Shown here one piece after another: positions 52,418 to 60,914 of a stretch of DNA of 64,000 bases. The position numbers and the translations under genes were made by a program. Origin of the DNA: Marinobacter sp. BGYM27. Its GTDB lineage: Bacteria; Pseudomonadota; Gammaproteobacteria; Pseudomonadales; Oleiphilaceae. Positions within the stretch are counted from its first letter, which is position 1; every line of letters starts with the position of its first letter. The notes under the pieces were generated by a model that saw only the letters and a program-made list of their open reading frames with translations, was not told the DNA's origin and did not search any database. The stretch covers positions 42,807 to 106,806 of the forward strand of contig JANZNS010000011.1 in assembly GCA_025153445.1 (NCBI GenBank). The letters run 5' to 3'.

Positions 52418-53623
52418 ATGGCAGCCCCCACCCCTTCAAAAGCATCGTCCCGTGAATTGTTGATGGTGATCGCCGCCGGCGCGGCCATCCTGTTGGTGGT
52501 GCATACCCTTGGGCGGTTCATCTACACCCCGCTATTACCCTATCTGGTAGATGACGGCCTGGTGAACGCCCAGCAGGGCGCAGCGCTCGCCACCTGGAAT
52601 TATCTCGGTTACCTGATGGGCGCGATTCTGGCGATCCGCTGGCATCGGGTTGATCACATCCGCTTCATGTTGCCGCTGGCCCTGTGTGTCCACGTCATCA
52701 CCACCTTATTGCAAACCCAGATTGAAAATGTGGCAGTGCTGGACACCGTGCGCTGGCTCAATGGTGTGGCGAACGGAACAGTGTTTGTGCAGGCACCTGC
52801 GCTGATTCTGGAATGGCTGGTGCTGCGTAATCGCGCTTCGCTGAGCGGGTTGGTGTATCTGGGTGTAGGCCTGGGGTTGCTGGTTTCGAGCGCTCTGGTG
52901 TCGTTTACGGCGTCGTGGCTGAGCGGTCCTGATCGCTGGTGGCCTGCTGCCCTGCTGTCCATACCGCTGGCCTGGTGGGGCTGGCATCGCCTGAGCAAAC
53001 TGGATGTGCCGGTCAGGCAACAAAACGACGATGGCACGGATATCGTCAAAACACCCCTGTTTGATCGCGCCAGCACCCCCTTGTTCCTGTCATACGCTGG
53101 CGCCGGACTGGGCTACATCCTGCCGATGACGTTCCTGCCGCTGCTGGCCAAAATGCAGCTCCCGGCCGGTGACTGGCTGATTGACGGCTCCTGGCTGATC
53201 GTGGCGCTGGTGACCATTCCTTCGGCCTACATCTGGAATCATCTGGGCGCCCGGATCGGCGATGTGCTCGCGATTCGGATCAACTATGGGATCCAGTTGC
53301 TAGGGGTGCTGGCCGCAGTGGTGTGGCCGGGGCCTGTGGGTATCGTGCTGTGTGCCGCACTGGTTGGCAGCACCTTTCTGGGGACTGTGCTGCTTACCCA
53401 GCGACTCGCCCGGGCACTGCATCCGCATCAGGGGCCGCGATTGTCGGCGGCGACAGTCGCACTCTATGCCTTCGCGCAGATGGCGGGGCCCTGGTTGGCC
53501 AAGCAGTGGCTGGATGTTGGCGGCACGCTGGAAAGCGCATTCTGGATTGGTGTGGGGGCGTTGGTCTGGGGGCTGTTCTTCGTCTGTCTGGTGCCGCGAC
53601 CGGAAGACTGGCACCAGCGTTAG
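52418..53623 (+). CDS. MFS transporter, YbfB/YjiJ family
   Basis: The 401-residue protein has about twelve hydrophobic segments, with LGRFIYTPLLPYLVDDGLVNAQQGAALATWNYLGYLMGA near the start, the typical YbfB/YjiJ N-terminus, and a GPWLAKQWLD segment near the end. The ATG at 52418 is preferred to an upstream in-frame start with unlike residues. Substrate unknown. It is convergent with the tetR gene, overlapping by four bases. Confidence 0.85.
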   Translation: MAAPTPSKASSRELLMVIAAGAAILLVVHTLGRFIYTPLLPYLVDDGLVNAQQGAALATWNYLGYLMGAILAIRWHRVDHIRFMLPLALCVHVITTLLQTQIENVAVLDTVRWLNGVANGTVFVQAPALILEWLVLRNRASLSGLVYLGVGLGLLVSSALVSFTASWLSGPDRWWPAALLSIPLAWWGWHRLSKLDVPVRQQNDDGTDIVKTPLFDRASTPLFLSYAGAGLGYILPMTFLPLLAKMQLPAGDWLIDGSWLIVALVTIPSAYIWNHLGARIGDVLAIRINYGIQLLGVLAAVVWPGPVGIVLCAALVGSTFLGTVLLTQRLARALHPHQGPRLSAATVALYAFAQMAGPWLAKQWLDVGGTLESAFWIGVGALVWGLFFVCLVPRPEDWHQR

Positions 53624-54264
53624 TGCGAGGCGCCTCCGCTTTTGCTGAAGCAGCAGGGCAGAGAGTAAAAGTAGGTTTCGATCGCCCGCTCGGATTCCTG
53701 TTCCATGTCAAACGAGTCGGGCAGCAACAGCCACATATAAATCAGACCGGTAAGCTGAACGTGCAGATGCACGATGGCCCGGTCGATCTCCAGGTCCGCC
53801 GGCAACTGGCCCCGCCGAATCGCATTCTGCATGATCGTGCTCAGCCGGGCGGCCCCTTCGACAAAGTTTTGCCGGTGACGAGTCCCCAGTGGCTCGTTGG
53901 CTTCAATCAGCTCACACTTCTGAAAAATGATCTCGCAAACCCGGCGGCGGCGTTTGTCGCGTGCAATTTCCCGCGTAATGAACAACAAAAAGGACTTCAG
54001 CCGACCCAAAGGGTCGGGGGCTTCTGGGTCTTCGACCATGGATCGCATCATGTCGAGTGGCATTTCCTGCCGGCTGATCATGGCCTCGAAAATGTCGTGC
54101 TTGTTCTTGAAGTGCCAGTAAATTGCGCCACGCGTGACGCCGGCTTCGTTGGCGATGTCGTTAAGCGAGGTGCTGGAAACGCCTTTGGCGTGGAAGACCG
54201 TCTCGGCAGCATCAATAAGCTGTTCCCGGGTTTTATTTGCGTCTTCTTTCGTGCGGCGCGCCAT
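53620..54264 (-). CDS. TetR/AcrR-family repressor of the RND pump
   Basis: The 214-residue protein has an N-terminal TetR HTH domain (residues 10-57: TREQLIDAAETVFHAKGV, then LNDIANEAGVTRGAIYWHFKNKHDIFEAM) and a ligand-binding C-terminal domain. Sequence is close to AcrR/TtgR/MexR-type efflux repressors. AGGAG stands five bases before the ATG; the preceding GTG is a less likely start. It is divergent from the adaptor and pump genes, and a 26-bp palindrome lies between, so it very likely represses them and itself. Confidence 0.95.
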   Translation of the reverse strand: MARRTKEDANKTREQLIDAAETVFHAKGVSSTSLNDIANEAGVTRGAIYWHFKNKHDIFEAMISRQEMPLDMMRSMVEDPEAPDPLGRLKSFLLFITREIARDKRRRRVCEIIFQKCELIEANEPLGTRHRQNFVEGAARLSTIMQNAIRRGQLPADLEIDRAIVHLHVQLTGLIYMWLLLPDSFDMEQESERAIETYFYSLPCCFSKSGGASH

Positions 54265-54301
54265 CACTGCTCCTACTATTAATGATCATACTTTTGTCAC
54301 T

Positions 54302-54327
54302 ATACATACATTCTAGAATGTATGTAT
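54302..54327. promoter_or_regulatory. 26-bp perfect palindrome, likely AcrR-type operator
   Basis: The sequence centred on TTCTAGAA (54311-54318) is an uninterrupted palindrome. Its arms read TACATACA and TGTATGTA, the arms known for the E. coli AcrR operator. It sits between the divergent tetR and adaptor genes, with TTGTCA at 54294-54299 just to its left as a possible -35. Confidence 0.85.
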
Positions 54328-54415
54328 GATTGCAGTCATCCCTTTTGTGTTGCCCCCGGTTTTGGCTGAAGTGCTCCGGCCTGACCTGCACCTGTTGATA
54401 TAGAGGTTTCTGCCC

Positions 54416-55606
54416 ATGCGATATGCCTTCCTGCCCCCCTTGATCACGCTGACTTTGGCAGCCCTGCTGGCAGGTTGCAGTGATTCTGAAGCGCCAGCCC
54501 AGAGTGGCGGTGCTCGCCCTGCTCCGGAAGCCGGCTACATCACAATCGAGCCTGAAGCCTTTACGCTGGTAAACGAGTTGCCGGGCCGTACATCGCCTTA
54601 TCAGGTGGCTGAAGTCCGGCCCCAGGTCACCGGTATTCTGGAAAAGCGGTTGTTTAACGAAGGCAACACCGTAGAAGCCGGCGATGCCCTTTACCAGATT
54701 GATGACAAGCTCTATCAGGCCTCACTGGCGAGCGCCAAGGCAGATCTGGCCTCGACACAGGCAACCCTCAAGACCGCGCAGCTGAAGTCGGATCGCTACG
54801 AAAAACTGATCAAAAGCGGCGCAGTGAGTCAGCAGGATCTGGATGAAGTGCGTTCATCCCTGAGTGAAAACCAGGCCCGGGTTGCGGCGGGAAAAGCCGC
54901 GGTGCAAACGGCCACGATCAACCTTGAGTACACCACCATCAAGGCGCCGATCAGCGGTCGTATCGGGCGCTCGGCAGTGACAGCCGGTGCGCTGGTAACC
55001 GCTAATCAGGCCACCTCACTGGTCACCATTCGTCAGCTTGATCCCATTTATGTGGATCTGACTCAGTCCTACGCTGATATGCAGGCACTGCGTAATTCAA
55101 TGGAGCAGGGTCAGCTCGAAACCCTGGGTGAAGATAAGGCGGCCGTTACCCTGGTCGATGAAAACGGCAAAACCTACGACCAGAAAGGCACCTTGCAGTT
55201 CTCCGAATTTTCGGTCGACGAAAACACCGGTTCTGTCACCTTGCGGGCGCTGTTTCCCAATCCGAATGGTGAATTGCTTCCCGGCATGTTCGTACGCGCG
55301 CGATTGCCTCAGGGTGAACAGCAACAGGCTATTCTGGTGCCGCAGCGGGGGATTTCCCGCGATCCCAGTGGCCAGGCTACAGCAATGGTCATCGGCGAAG
55401 GCGACAAGGTTGAAAAGCGTGAGGTCGTGACCGATAAAGCAGTCGGCAATCGCTGGCTGATTCGTGACGGACTGGCAAAAGGCGATCGCCTGATTGTGGA
55501 TGGCCTGCAGAAGATCGGCCCGGGCGCACAGGTAAAGCCGGTTGATGTGAACGCGCAAAAGACCGGGACCGATTCGTCCGCACCGGCAGACGCAGGGCAG
55601 GGCTGA
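54416..55606 (+). CDS. RND efflux periplasmic adaptor (AcrA/MexA-like)
   Basis: The adaptor links the inner-membrane pump to an outer-membrane channel. The 396-residue product begins with a lipoprotein signal peptide ([13 protein letters not shown], lipobox LAGC, Cys 21). Then come the beta-barrel and lipoyl half-motifs: [30 protein letters not shown] and [22 protein letters not shown], with a coiled-coil hairpin between (about 95-165, [20 protein letters not shown]). It is four bases before the pump gene. No outer-membrane channel gene follows, so a TolC encoded elsewhere is needed. Confidence 0.96.
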   Translation: MRYAFLPPLITLTLAALLAGCSDSEAPAQSGGARPAPEAGYITIEPEAFTLVNELPGRTSPYQVAEVRPQVTGILEKRLFNEGNTVEAGDALYQIDDKLYQASLASAKADLASTQATLKTAQLKSDRYEKLIKSGAVSQQDLDEVRSSLSENQARVAAGKAAVQTATINLEYTTIKAPISGRIGRSAVTAGALVTANQATSLVTIRQLDPIYVDLTQSYADMQALRNSMEQGQLETLGEDKAAVTLVDENGKTYDQKGTLQFSEFSVDENTGSVTLRALFPNPNGELLPGMFVRARLPQGEQQQAILVPQRGISRDPSGQATAMVIGEGDKVEKREVVTDKAVGNRWLIRDGLAKGDRLIVDGLQKIGPGAQVKPVDVNAQKTGTDSSAPADAGQG

Positions 55607-55610
55607 TCTG

Positions 55611-58600
55611 ATGGCGCATTTCTTTATCGACCGACCGATCTTTGCCTGGGTTATCGCCATCATCATGATGATGGCCGGTGGCCTGGCGATTTATTCCCTT
55701 CCGGTGGAGCAGTATCCCACCGTTGCGCCGCCTGAAGTCAGCATATCGGCGAACTATCCCGGTGCTTCGTCCGAAGCGGTGGAAGACTCGGTGACCCAGG
55801 TGATCGAGCAGGAAATGAACGGTATCGACAACCTGCTCTACATGGCCTCGACCAGTGATTCCTCGGGCAACGCCTCGGTGACACTGACCTTCACCGCAGG
55901 CACCGATCCGGATATTGCCCAGGTACAGGTGCAGAACAAGCTGCAACTGGCAACGCCCCGCCTGCCGCAGGTTGTGCAGCAGCAAGGTGTGCAGGTAACC
56001 AAATCATCTGACAGCTTTTTGATGGTGGCGGCTTTTACCGACAAAAACGAAACCATGACAAGGGCCGACCTGTCGGACTATGTCGCCGCCAACATTCAGG
56101 ATGCTATCAGTCGAACCCAGGGCGTGGGCCAGGTGCAATTGTTCGGTGCCCAGTATTCGATGCGAATCTGGCTTAACCCGAACAAACTGACCGAGTTCAA
56201 CCTCACTCCGGCGGACGCGATCGGCGCGATCCAGGTTCAGAACAATCAGGTCGCCGGTGGCCAGTTGGGGGGGACGCCCTCAGTCGACGATCAGCAACTG
56301 AATGCGTCCATCGTGGTCCAGACCCTGATGGAAACGCCGGAAGAGTTCGGCAATATTCTGCTGAAAGTCACAGCTGATGGCTCAAAGGTGCTGTTGAAAG
56401 ACGTCGCGCGCATCGAGCTGGGTGCCGAGAACTACGCGGTACAGGGCCGCTTTAACGGCCAGCCGGCGGCGGGTCTGGGGATCAACCTGGCGACCGGTGC
56501 GAACGCGCTGGACACAGGCAACGCCATCCGCGCCCGTATCGACGAGCTCAGTGCCTATTTCCCGGAAGGGATGCAGGTGAGCTACCCCTACGACACCACG
56601 CCGTTCGTCAGAATCTCGATTGAAGAAGTGGCAAAGACCCTGTTTGAAGGCATCATCCTGGTGTTCCTGGTCATGTACCTGTTCCTCCAGAACTTCCGGG
56701 CTACGCTGATTCCGACCATCGCGGTGCCGGTGGTTCTGCTGGGCACTTTCGGTGTTCTGTTCGCCTTCGGTTTCACAGTGAACACCTTGACGATGTTCGG
56801 CATGGTGCTCGCCATCGGCTTGCTGGTGGATGATGCGATTGTCGTAGTTGAGAACGTTGAACGGGTAATGTCTGAAGAGGGGCTGGGGCCGGTAGAGGCC
56901 ACCCGTAAATCCATGAGCCAGATTACCGGCGCACTGGTTGGCATCGCGCTGGTGCTGTCGGCAGTGTTTATACCCATGGCCTTCTTCCCCGGCTCAACCG
57001 GCGCTATCTACCGCCAGTTCTCGATCACCATTGTTTCGGCGATGGTGCTGTCGGTACTGACGGCGATGATCCTGACGCCGGCCCTGTGCGCCACCATGCT
57101 CAAGCCGCACAAGGGCGACCACCACACCAAGGGTGGGTTCTTTGGCTGGTTTAACCGCAGCTTTGAGAGCGCCAGCGGACGCTATCAGGGGCGGGTGGAA
57201 AAAATCCTCGGACGTCGTGGCCGCTACCTGTTCATGTATCTGCTGATAGTGCTGGCGCTGGGCTACAGCTTTATGCGTCTGCCCACCGCCTTCCTGCCGG
57301 ATGAAGATCAGGGGATTCTGCTGGCCCAGGTCCAGTTGCCGGTGGGGTCTACCCAGGAGCAGACCATCGACGTGCTCAAGAAAATGGAGCATCACTTCCT
57401 GGTAGAAGAATCCGACGTTGTGGAGTCGATGTTCTCGGTAGCAGGCTTCAGTTTTGCAGGCCAGGGCCAGAACTCCGGCCTCGCCTTTGTGCGTCTGAAA
57501 GACTGGGAGGATCGGGATCTGACCGAGGATGGCGTCGGTGCCATTATCGGCCGGGCCATGGGTGCTTTTTCGCAGGTGCGTGAGGCCATCATTTTTGCCC
57601 TCAACCCGCCGTCGATTCCGGCGCTGGGTGTCGCCAGTGGTTTCAACTTCCAGCTACAGGACCGGGCGGGTCAGGGGCACGACGCACTGGTTGAAGCGCG
57701 CAACACACTGTTGGGCAAGGCCAACCAGGATCCGGCGATGGTACAGGTGCGCTACAACGGCCTGCCCGATGCCCCGCAATACCGGCTGGATGTGGACCGC
57801 CAGAAAGCCAAGGCAATGGGCGTTTCGCTGGAAGACATCAACACCACGTTGGCGGTGGCCTGGGGTTCCAGCTACGTCAACGATTTTGTTGATCGCGGCC
57901 GGATCAAGCGGGTGTATATGCAGGCCGATGCACCCTACCGAATGCTGCCGAACGACATCAACAACTGGTATGTCCGTAACGGTGAGGGCGATATGGTGCC
58001 ATTCTCCAGTTTCTCCACGGGCGAGTGGACTTATGGCCCGCAGCAGCTTCAACGCTATAACGGCGTCTCATCGGTGAATATTCAGGGCAACGCCGCACCG
58101 GGGTTCAGTACCGGTGACGCAATGAATGCGTTGGAGCAACTGACCCGCGACTTGCCTGAAGGTTTCGGCTTCGAATGGACCGGCCTCTCCTATCAGGAGC
58201 GTGAGTCCGGCAACCAGGCGCCCGCGCTCTACGCCCTGTCGTTGATGATCGTCTTCCTGTGTCTGGCAGCCCTGTACGAGAGCTGGTCGATCCCGTTTGC
58301 GGTGTTGCTGGTGGTGCCTCTGGGGGTTCTCGGTGCGGTACTGGCGGCCACCATGCGCGGTCTGGATAACGATGTCTTCTTCCAGGTGGGCCTGCTGACC
58401 ACCATCGGCCTGTCAGCGAAGAACGCGATCCTGATCGCCGAATTTGCATTGGAGCTTGAACAAAAAGGCCGGGGCCTGCTCAAGGCCACTCTGGAAGCGG
58501 TGCATATGAGGTTGCGGCCGATCCTGATGACCTCCCTCGCCTTCATGCTGGGCGTCACGCCACTGATGATCAGCACAGGCGCGGGGTCTGGTGCGCGTAA

Positions 58601-58784
58601 CGCCATCGGTACCGGGGTATTTGGCGGTATGTTGACGGCCACGGTGCTGGCGATCTTCTTCATCCCGCTGTTCTACGTGGTGGTGCGGCGGATTTCGGGG
58701 GTGCCGCTGGCCAATGACAGTGATCACGACAACAGTGACCATCAGGACGTACCGGTTCTGGACGATCCGGCCCGGCGATCGTAA
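55611..58784 (+). CDS. RND multidrug efflux pump, HAE1 family (AcrB/MexB-like)
   Basis: This trimeric proton-driven pump exports drugs, detergents and bile-like compounds. The 1057-residue product begins [20 protein letters not shown] and shows the proton relay: the Asp pair in [19 protein letters not shown] (near 405) and the Lys in [20 protein letters not shown] (near 935). Two large periplasmic porter domains lie between helices 1-2 and 7-8. A terminator stands at 58827. Substrates cannot be read from sequence. Confidence 0.97.
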   Translation: MAHFFIDRPIFAWVIAIIMMMAGGLAIYSLPVEQYPTVAPPEVSISANYPGASSEAVEDSVTQVIEQEMNGIDNLLYMASTSDSSGNASVTLTFTAGTDPDIAQVQVQNKLQLATPRLPQVVQQQGVQVTKSSDSFLMVAAFTDKNETMTRADLSDYVAANIQDAISRTQGVGQVQLFGAQYSMRIWLNPNKLTEFNLTPADAIGAIQVQNNQVAGGQLGGTPSVDDQQLNASIVVQTLMETPEEFGNILLKVTADGSKVLLKDVARIELGAENYAVQGRFNGQPAAGLGINLATGANALDTGNAIRARIDELSAYFPEGMQVSYPYDTTPFVRISIEEVAKTLFEGIILVFLVMYLFLQNFRATLIPTIAVPVVLLGTFGVLFAFGFTVNTLTMFGMVLAIGLLVDDAIVVVENVERVMSEEGLGPVEATRKSMSQITGALVGIALVLSAVFIPMAFFPGSTGAIYRQFSITIVSAMVLSVLTAMILTPALCATMLKPHKGDHHTKGGFFGWFNRSFESASGRYQGRVEKILGRRGRYLFMYLLIVLALGYSFMRLPTAFLPDEDQGILLAQVQLPVGSTQEQTIDVLKKMEHHFLVEESDVVESMFSVAGFSFAGQGQNSGLAFVRLKDWEDRDLTEDGVGAIIGRAMGAFSQVREAIIFALNPPSIPALGVASGFNFQLQDRAGQGHDALVEARNTLLGKANQDPAMVQVRYNGLPDAPQYRLDVDRQKAKAMGVSLEDINTTLAVAWGSSYVNDFVDRGRIKRVYMQADAPYRMLPNDINNWYVRNGEGDMVPFSSFSTGEWTYGPQQLQRYNGVSSVNIQGNAAPGFSTGDAMNALEQLTRDLPEGFGFEWTGLSYQERESGNQAPALYALSLMIVFLCLAALYESWSIPFAVLLVVPLGVLGAVLAATMRGLDNDVFFQVGLLTTIGLSAKNAILIAEFALELEQKGRGLLKATLEAVHMRLRPILMTSLAFMLGVTPLMISTGAGSGARNAIGTGVFGGMLTATVLAIFFIPLFYVVVRRISGVPLANDSDHDNSDHQDVPVLDDPARRS

Positions 58785-58826
58785 TCACAATGCCCGCCTT
58801 GCCATGCCCCGGCGGGCAGTCGACAT

Positions 58827-58855
58827 CCGCCCCGCAATGCCGGGGCGGCCTCTTT
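58827..58855 (+). terminator. GC-rich terminator after the RND pump gene
   Basis: CCGCCCCG and CGGGGCGG form an 8-bp stem around CAATGC, followed by CCTCTTT. Just before it, TGCCCGCC and GGCGGGCA (58791-58817) could form a second hairpin. It separates the pump operon from mipA. Confidence 0.75.
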
Positions 58856-58929
58856 AATACAATTTGAATACGCGTCGTATAACCTCGGACATCGGGTGTT
58901 TGGATACGTGAACAAGTAAGGATAGGGTA

Positions 58930-59754
58930 ATGATATTACGTAATTGGATGCCGCTGGCGCTGGTGGCAAGCGTCTGTCTCATGACCGGCACTGCGGCCGC
59001 CCAGAGCGAAGATGCCGACAATGAAAAACCCCATGCCAGCAAATCATCCCAGAGCGCCAGCGCTGAAGATGACTGGCAGGTGATGGCCGGATTGGGTGTT
59101 GGTATTGCCCCGGAATATCGCGGTGCTGACAGCTATGCCGCCATACCGCTTCCCTATTTCAGCGTGAGCAAAGGGCGTTTTTTTGCGGATATACTCAGAG
59201 GCATCGGCTGGAAGGTCATCCAGACTGAAAACTGGACCCTCGCACCGACCATCTCCTATGCCCGCGGCCGGGATAACGAAGGCGCGATCAGTGCCTTTGA
59301 TGATGTCAGCGACAGCGCTATGGCCGGCGTGTTACTCAACTGGCAGTCGGGCCACTGGGAGCTGGATTCCGATCTGGCCACCCCCGTCACTGGCGATCTC
59401 GAAGGTTGGCGCCTGCGGAGCTACGTCCGCTACCGTGCCCGCATCACAGAGCGTCTGAGCTATGCCATCGGACCCGGCGCAACCTGGGCTGACAGCGACT
59501 GGAACGACTCGCTCTACGGTGTTTCGGCAGCGGATGCCGCGCGATCAGGCCTCGACGCCTACCGTGCGGACGACAGCCACTTCAGAACCAGTCTGAACGG
59601 TCGTCTCAGTTATTACCTCACCCGCAAGCTCAACGTCTCGCTGATCGCCCGCTACAGCCGGCTCTACGGTGACGCGGCAGACAGCCCGATCGTCAAAGAC
59701 GTGGGCGACGCCAATCAGTTGTTTGGCAGTGTGCTGGCAACGTACAAGTTCTAA
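58930..59754 (+). CDS. MipA/OmpV-family outer-membrane protein
   Basis: The 274-residue product has a signal peptide (MPLALVASVCLMTGTAAAQS), then a Ser/Glu-rich stretch and a predicted beta-barrel with GLGVGIAPEYRGADSYAAIPLPYFSVSKGRFFADILRGIG and a C-terminus ending VLATYKF. This is the MipA/OmpV pattern; E. coli MipA scaffolds murein enzymes, and other members respond to antimicrobials. AAGGA precedes the start. It is followed by an LpxR-like gene, both acting in the outer membrane; the gap is about 100 bases. Confidence 0.9.
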   Translation: MILRNWMPLALVASVCLMTGTAAAQSEDADNEKPHASKSSQSASAEDDWQVMAGLGVGIAPEYRGADSYAAIPLPYFSVSKGRFFADILRGIGWKVIQTENWTLAPTISYARGRDNEGAISAFDDVSDSAMAGVLLNWQSGHWELDSDLATPVTGDLEGWRLRSYVRYRARITERLSYAIGPGATWADSDWNDSLYGVSAADAARSGLDAYRADDSHFRTSLNGRLSYYLTRKLNVSLIARYSRLYGDAADSPIVKDVGDANQLFGSVLATYKF

Positions 59755-59855
59755 TCATTTGCCTGTGCCCAACCGGGCAGCGGTGCTCCAATACAGATAG
59801 CCGCTGCCTGCCCCGAATCTGAAAATATGATGTGACATCGGAACCATTTACCCCT

Positions 59856-60857
59856 ATGAGTCAATCGTCCTCTGCGTTACGCGCAGGCATTTTCTTTTTT
59901 CTGGTGGGGGCTCATACGGTGCAGGCCGACACGCTCAACCTGTCCTGGGACAATGACCTGCTGGCGGCTTCGGACAAAGGCTATACCAATGGCCTACGTT
60001 TCTCTTACCTGACGGAAGCGGCCAGCGGCGGCCCTGACAGCTGTCATCTATGCCTGGCAGACCATGCGAGCGAGGGGTTGGCGTGGCTGCCCGGCATTGG
60101 CGACGCCGGTAACCATCACGGGGTCGCTTTCAGCCTGAGTCAGTTGATGTTTACTCCCGAAAATATTGAGGCGACGACGCCCCAATATGATGACACTCCC
60201 TATGCGGGCTATCTGTCAGGCGTTGCCATGCTCTGGAGCTGGAATGATCGGAGCATTACCGGTTACGGCTTAATCGTCGGCGTAGTGGGCCCGGAATCCG
60301 GCGCCGAAAATGCCCAGAAGTGGGCGCATAAACTCACGGGTAGCGATAACCCCAAAGGCTGGGACAATCAGCTCGGCAACGATGCCATTGGCGGTATCCA
60401 GGCATTACACGCCGAGCGACTGCTCCGCGCCACCAGTGCTGATGACTTTACTTCCGAAATAACCTGGGGCACCGGCGTGCGCTTGTCCAACTTCATCACC
60501 AATGCCGAACTGGGCGTCGCATGGCGTATAGGCACCCATCTGCCCCACAATTTCATTCCCGACTATTCCGGTGCATCATCAACCATCGGCTTACCGGGTG
60601 CGACAGACGCGACTGCTGCCGGCTGGTCTTTGTTTGCCGGGCTGGGCACGGAGTGGGTGCCCTACTCCTATCTGGATGACCGCTCAGGCCCCTACACGTT
60701 CGAACAAAGGCCATTTGTAGGATATGCGGGTATTGGTGTTGGCTGGCATTTTCCGGGCTTCCAGGCTGCCTTCACGCTGAAGGCCTCCACCAGCCCTGAT
60801 AAAACCAGCAAAGAGGCGTTACGCTTTGGCACTCTATCGGTCAACTGGCAGCTTTAA
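59856..60857 (+). CDS. LpxR-family lipid A deacylase (DUF2219)
   Basis: LpxR removes the 3'-acyloxyacyl group of lipid A in the outer membrane, using calcium. The 333-residue product (from ATG 59856, with signal peptide ALRAGIFFFLVGAHTVQA) shows LSWDNDLLAASDKGYTNGLRFSY, with the Asn-Asp pair of the active site, DDTPYAGYLSG, and GPESGAENAQKWAHKLTGSDNPKGWDNQL, holding the likely catalytic His. It ends LSVNWQL. The in-frame GTG at 59832 is less likely. Two cysteines (SCHLCL) may form a disulfide. Lipid A activity is inferred from family. Confidence 0.88.
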   Translation: MSQSSSALRAGIFFFLVGAHTVQADTLNLSWDNDLLAASDKGYTNGLRFSYLTEAASGGPDSCHLCLADHASEGLAWLPGIGDAGNHHGVAFSLSQLMFTPENIEATTPQYDDTPYAGYLSGVAMLWSWNDRSITGYGLIVGVVGPESGAENAQKWAHKLTGSDNPKGWDNQLGNDAIGGIQALHAERLLRATSADDFTSEITWGTGVRLSNFITNAELGVAWRIGTHLPHNFIPDYSGASSTIGLPGATDATAAGWSLFAGLGTEWVPYSYLDDRSGPYTFEQRPFVGYAGIGVGWHFPGFQAAFTLKASTSPDKTSKEALRFGTLSVNWQL

Positions 60858-60914
60858 CGCTTCATACTGACAGTGCACTAGGCGTTGGCGTCGTTTCCCG
60901 GCATCATCGTGACC

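Noticed and set aside
53323..54282. Long plus-strand frame of 319 codons across the MFS end and tetR
   Set aside because: It spans two real genes in another frame and has no protein-like features.
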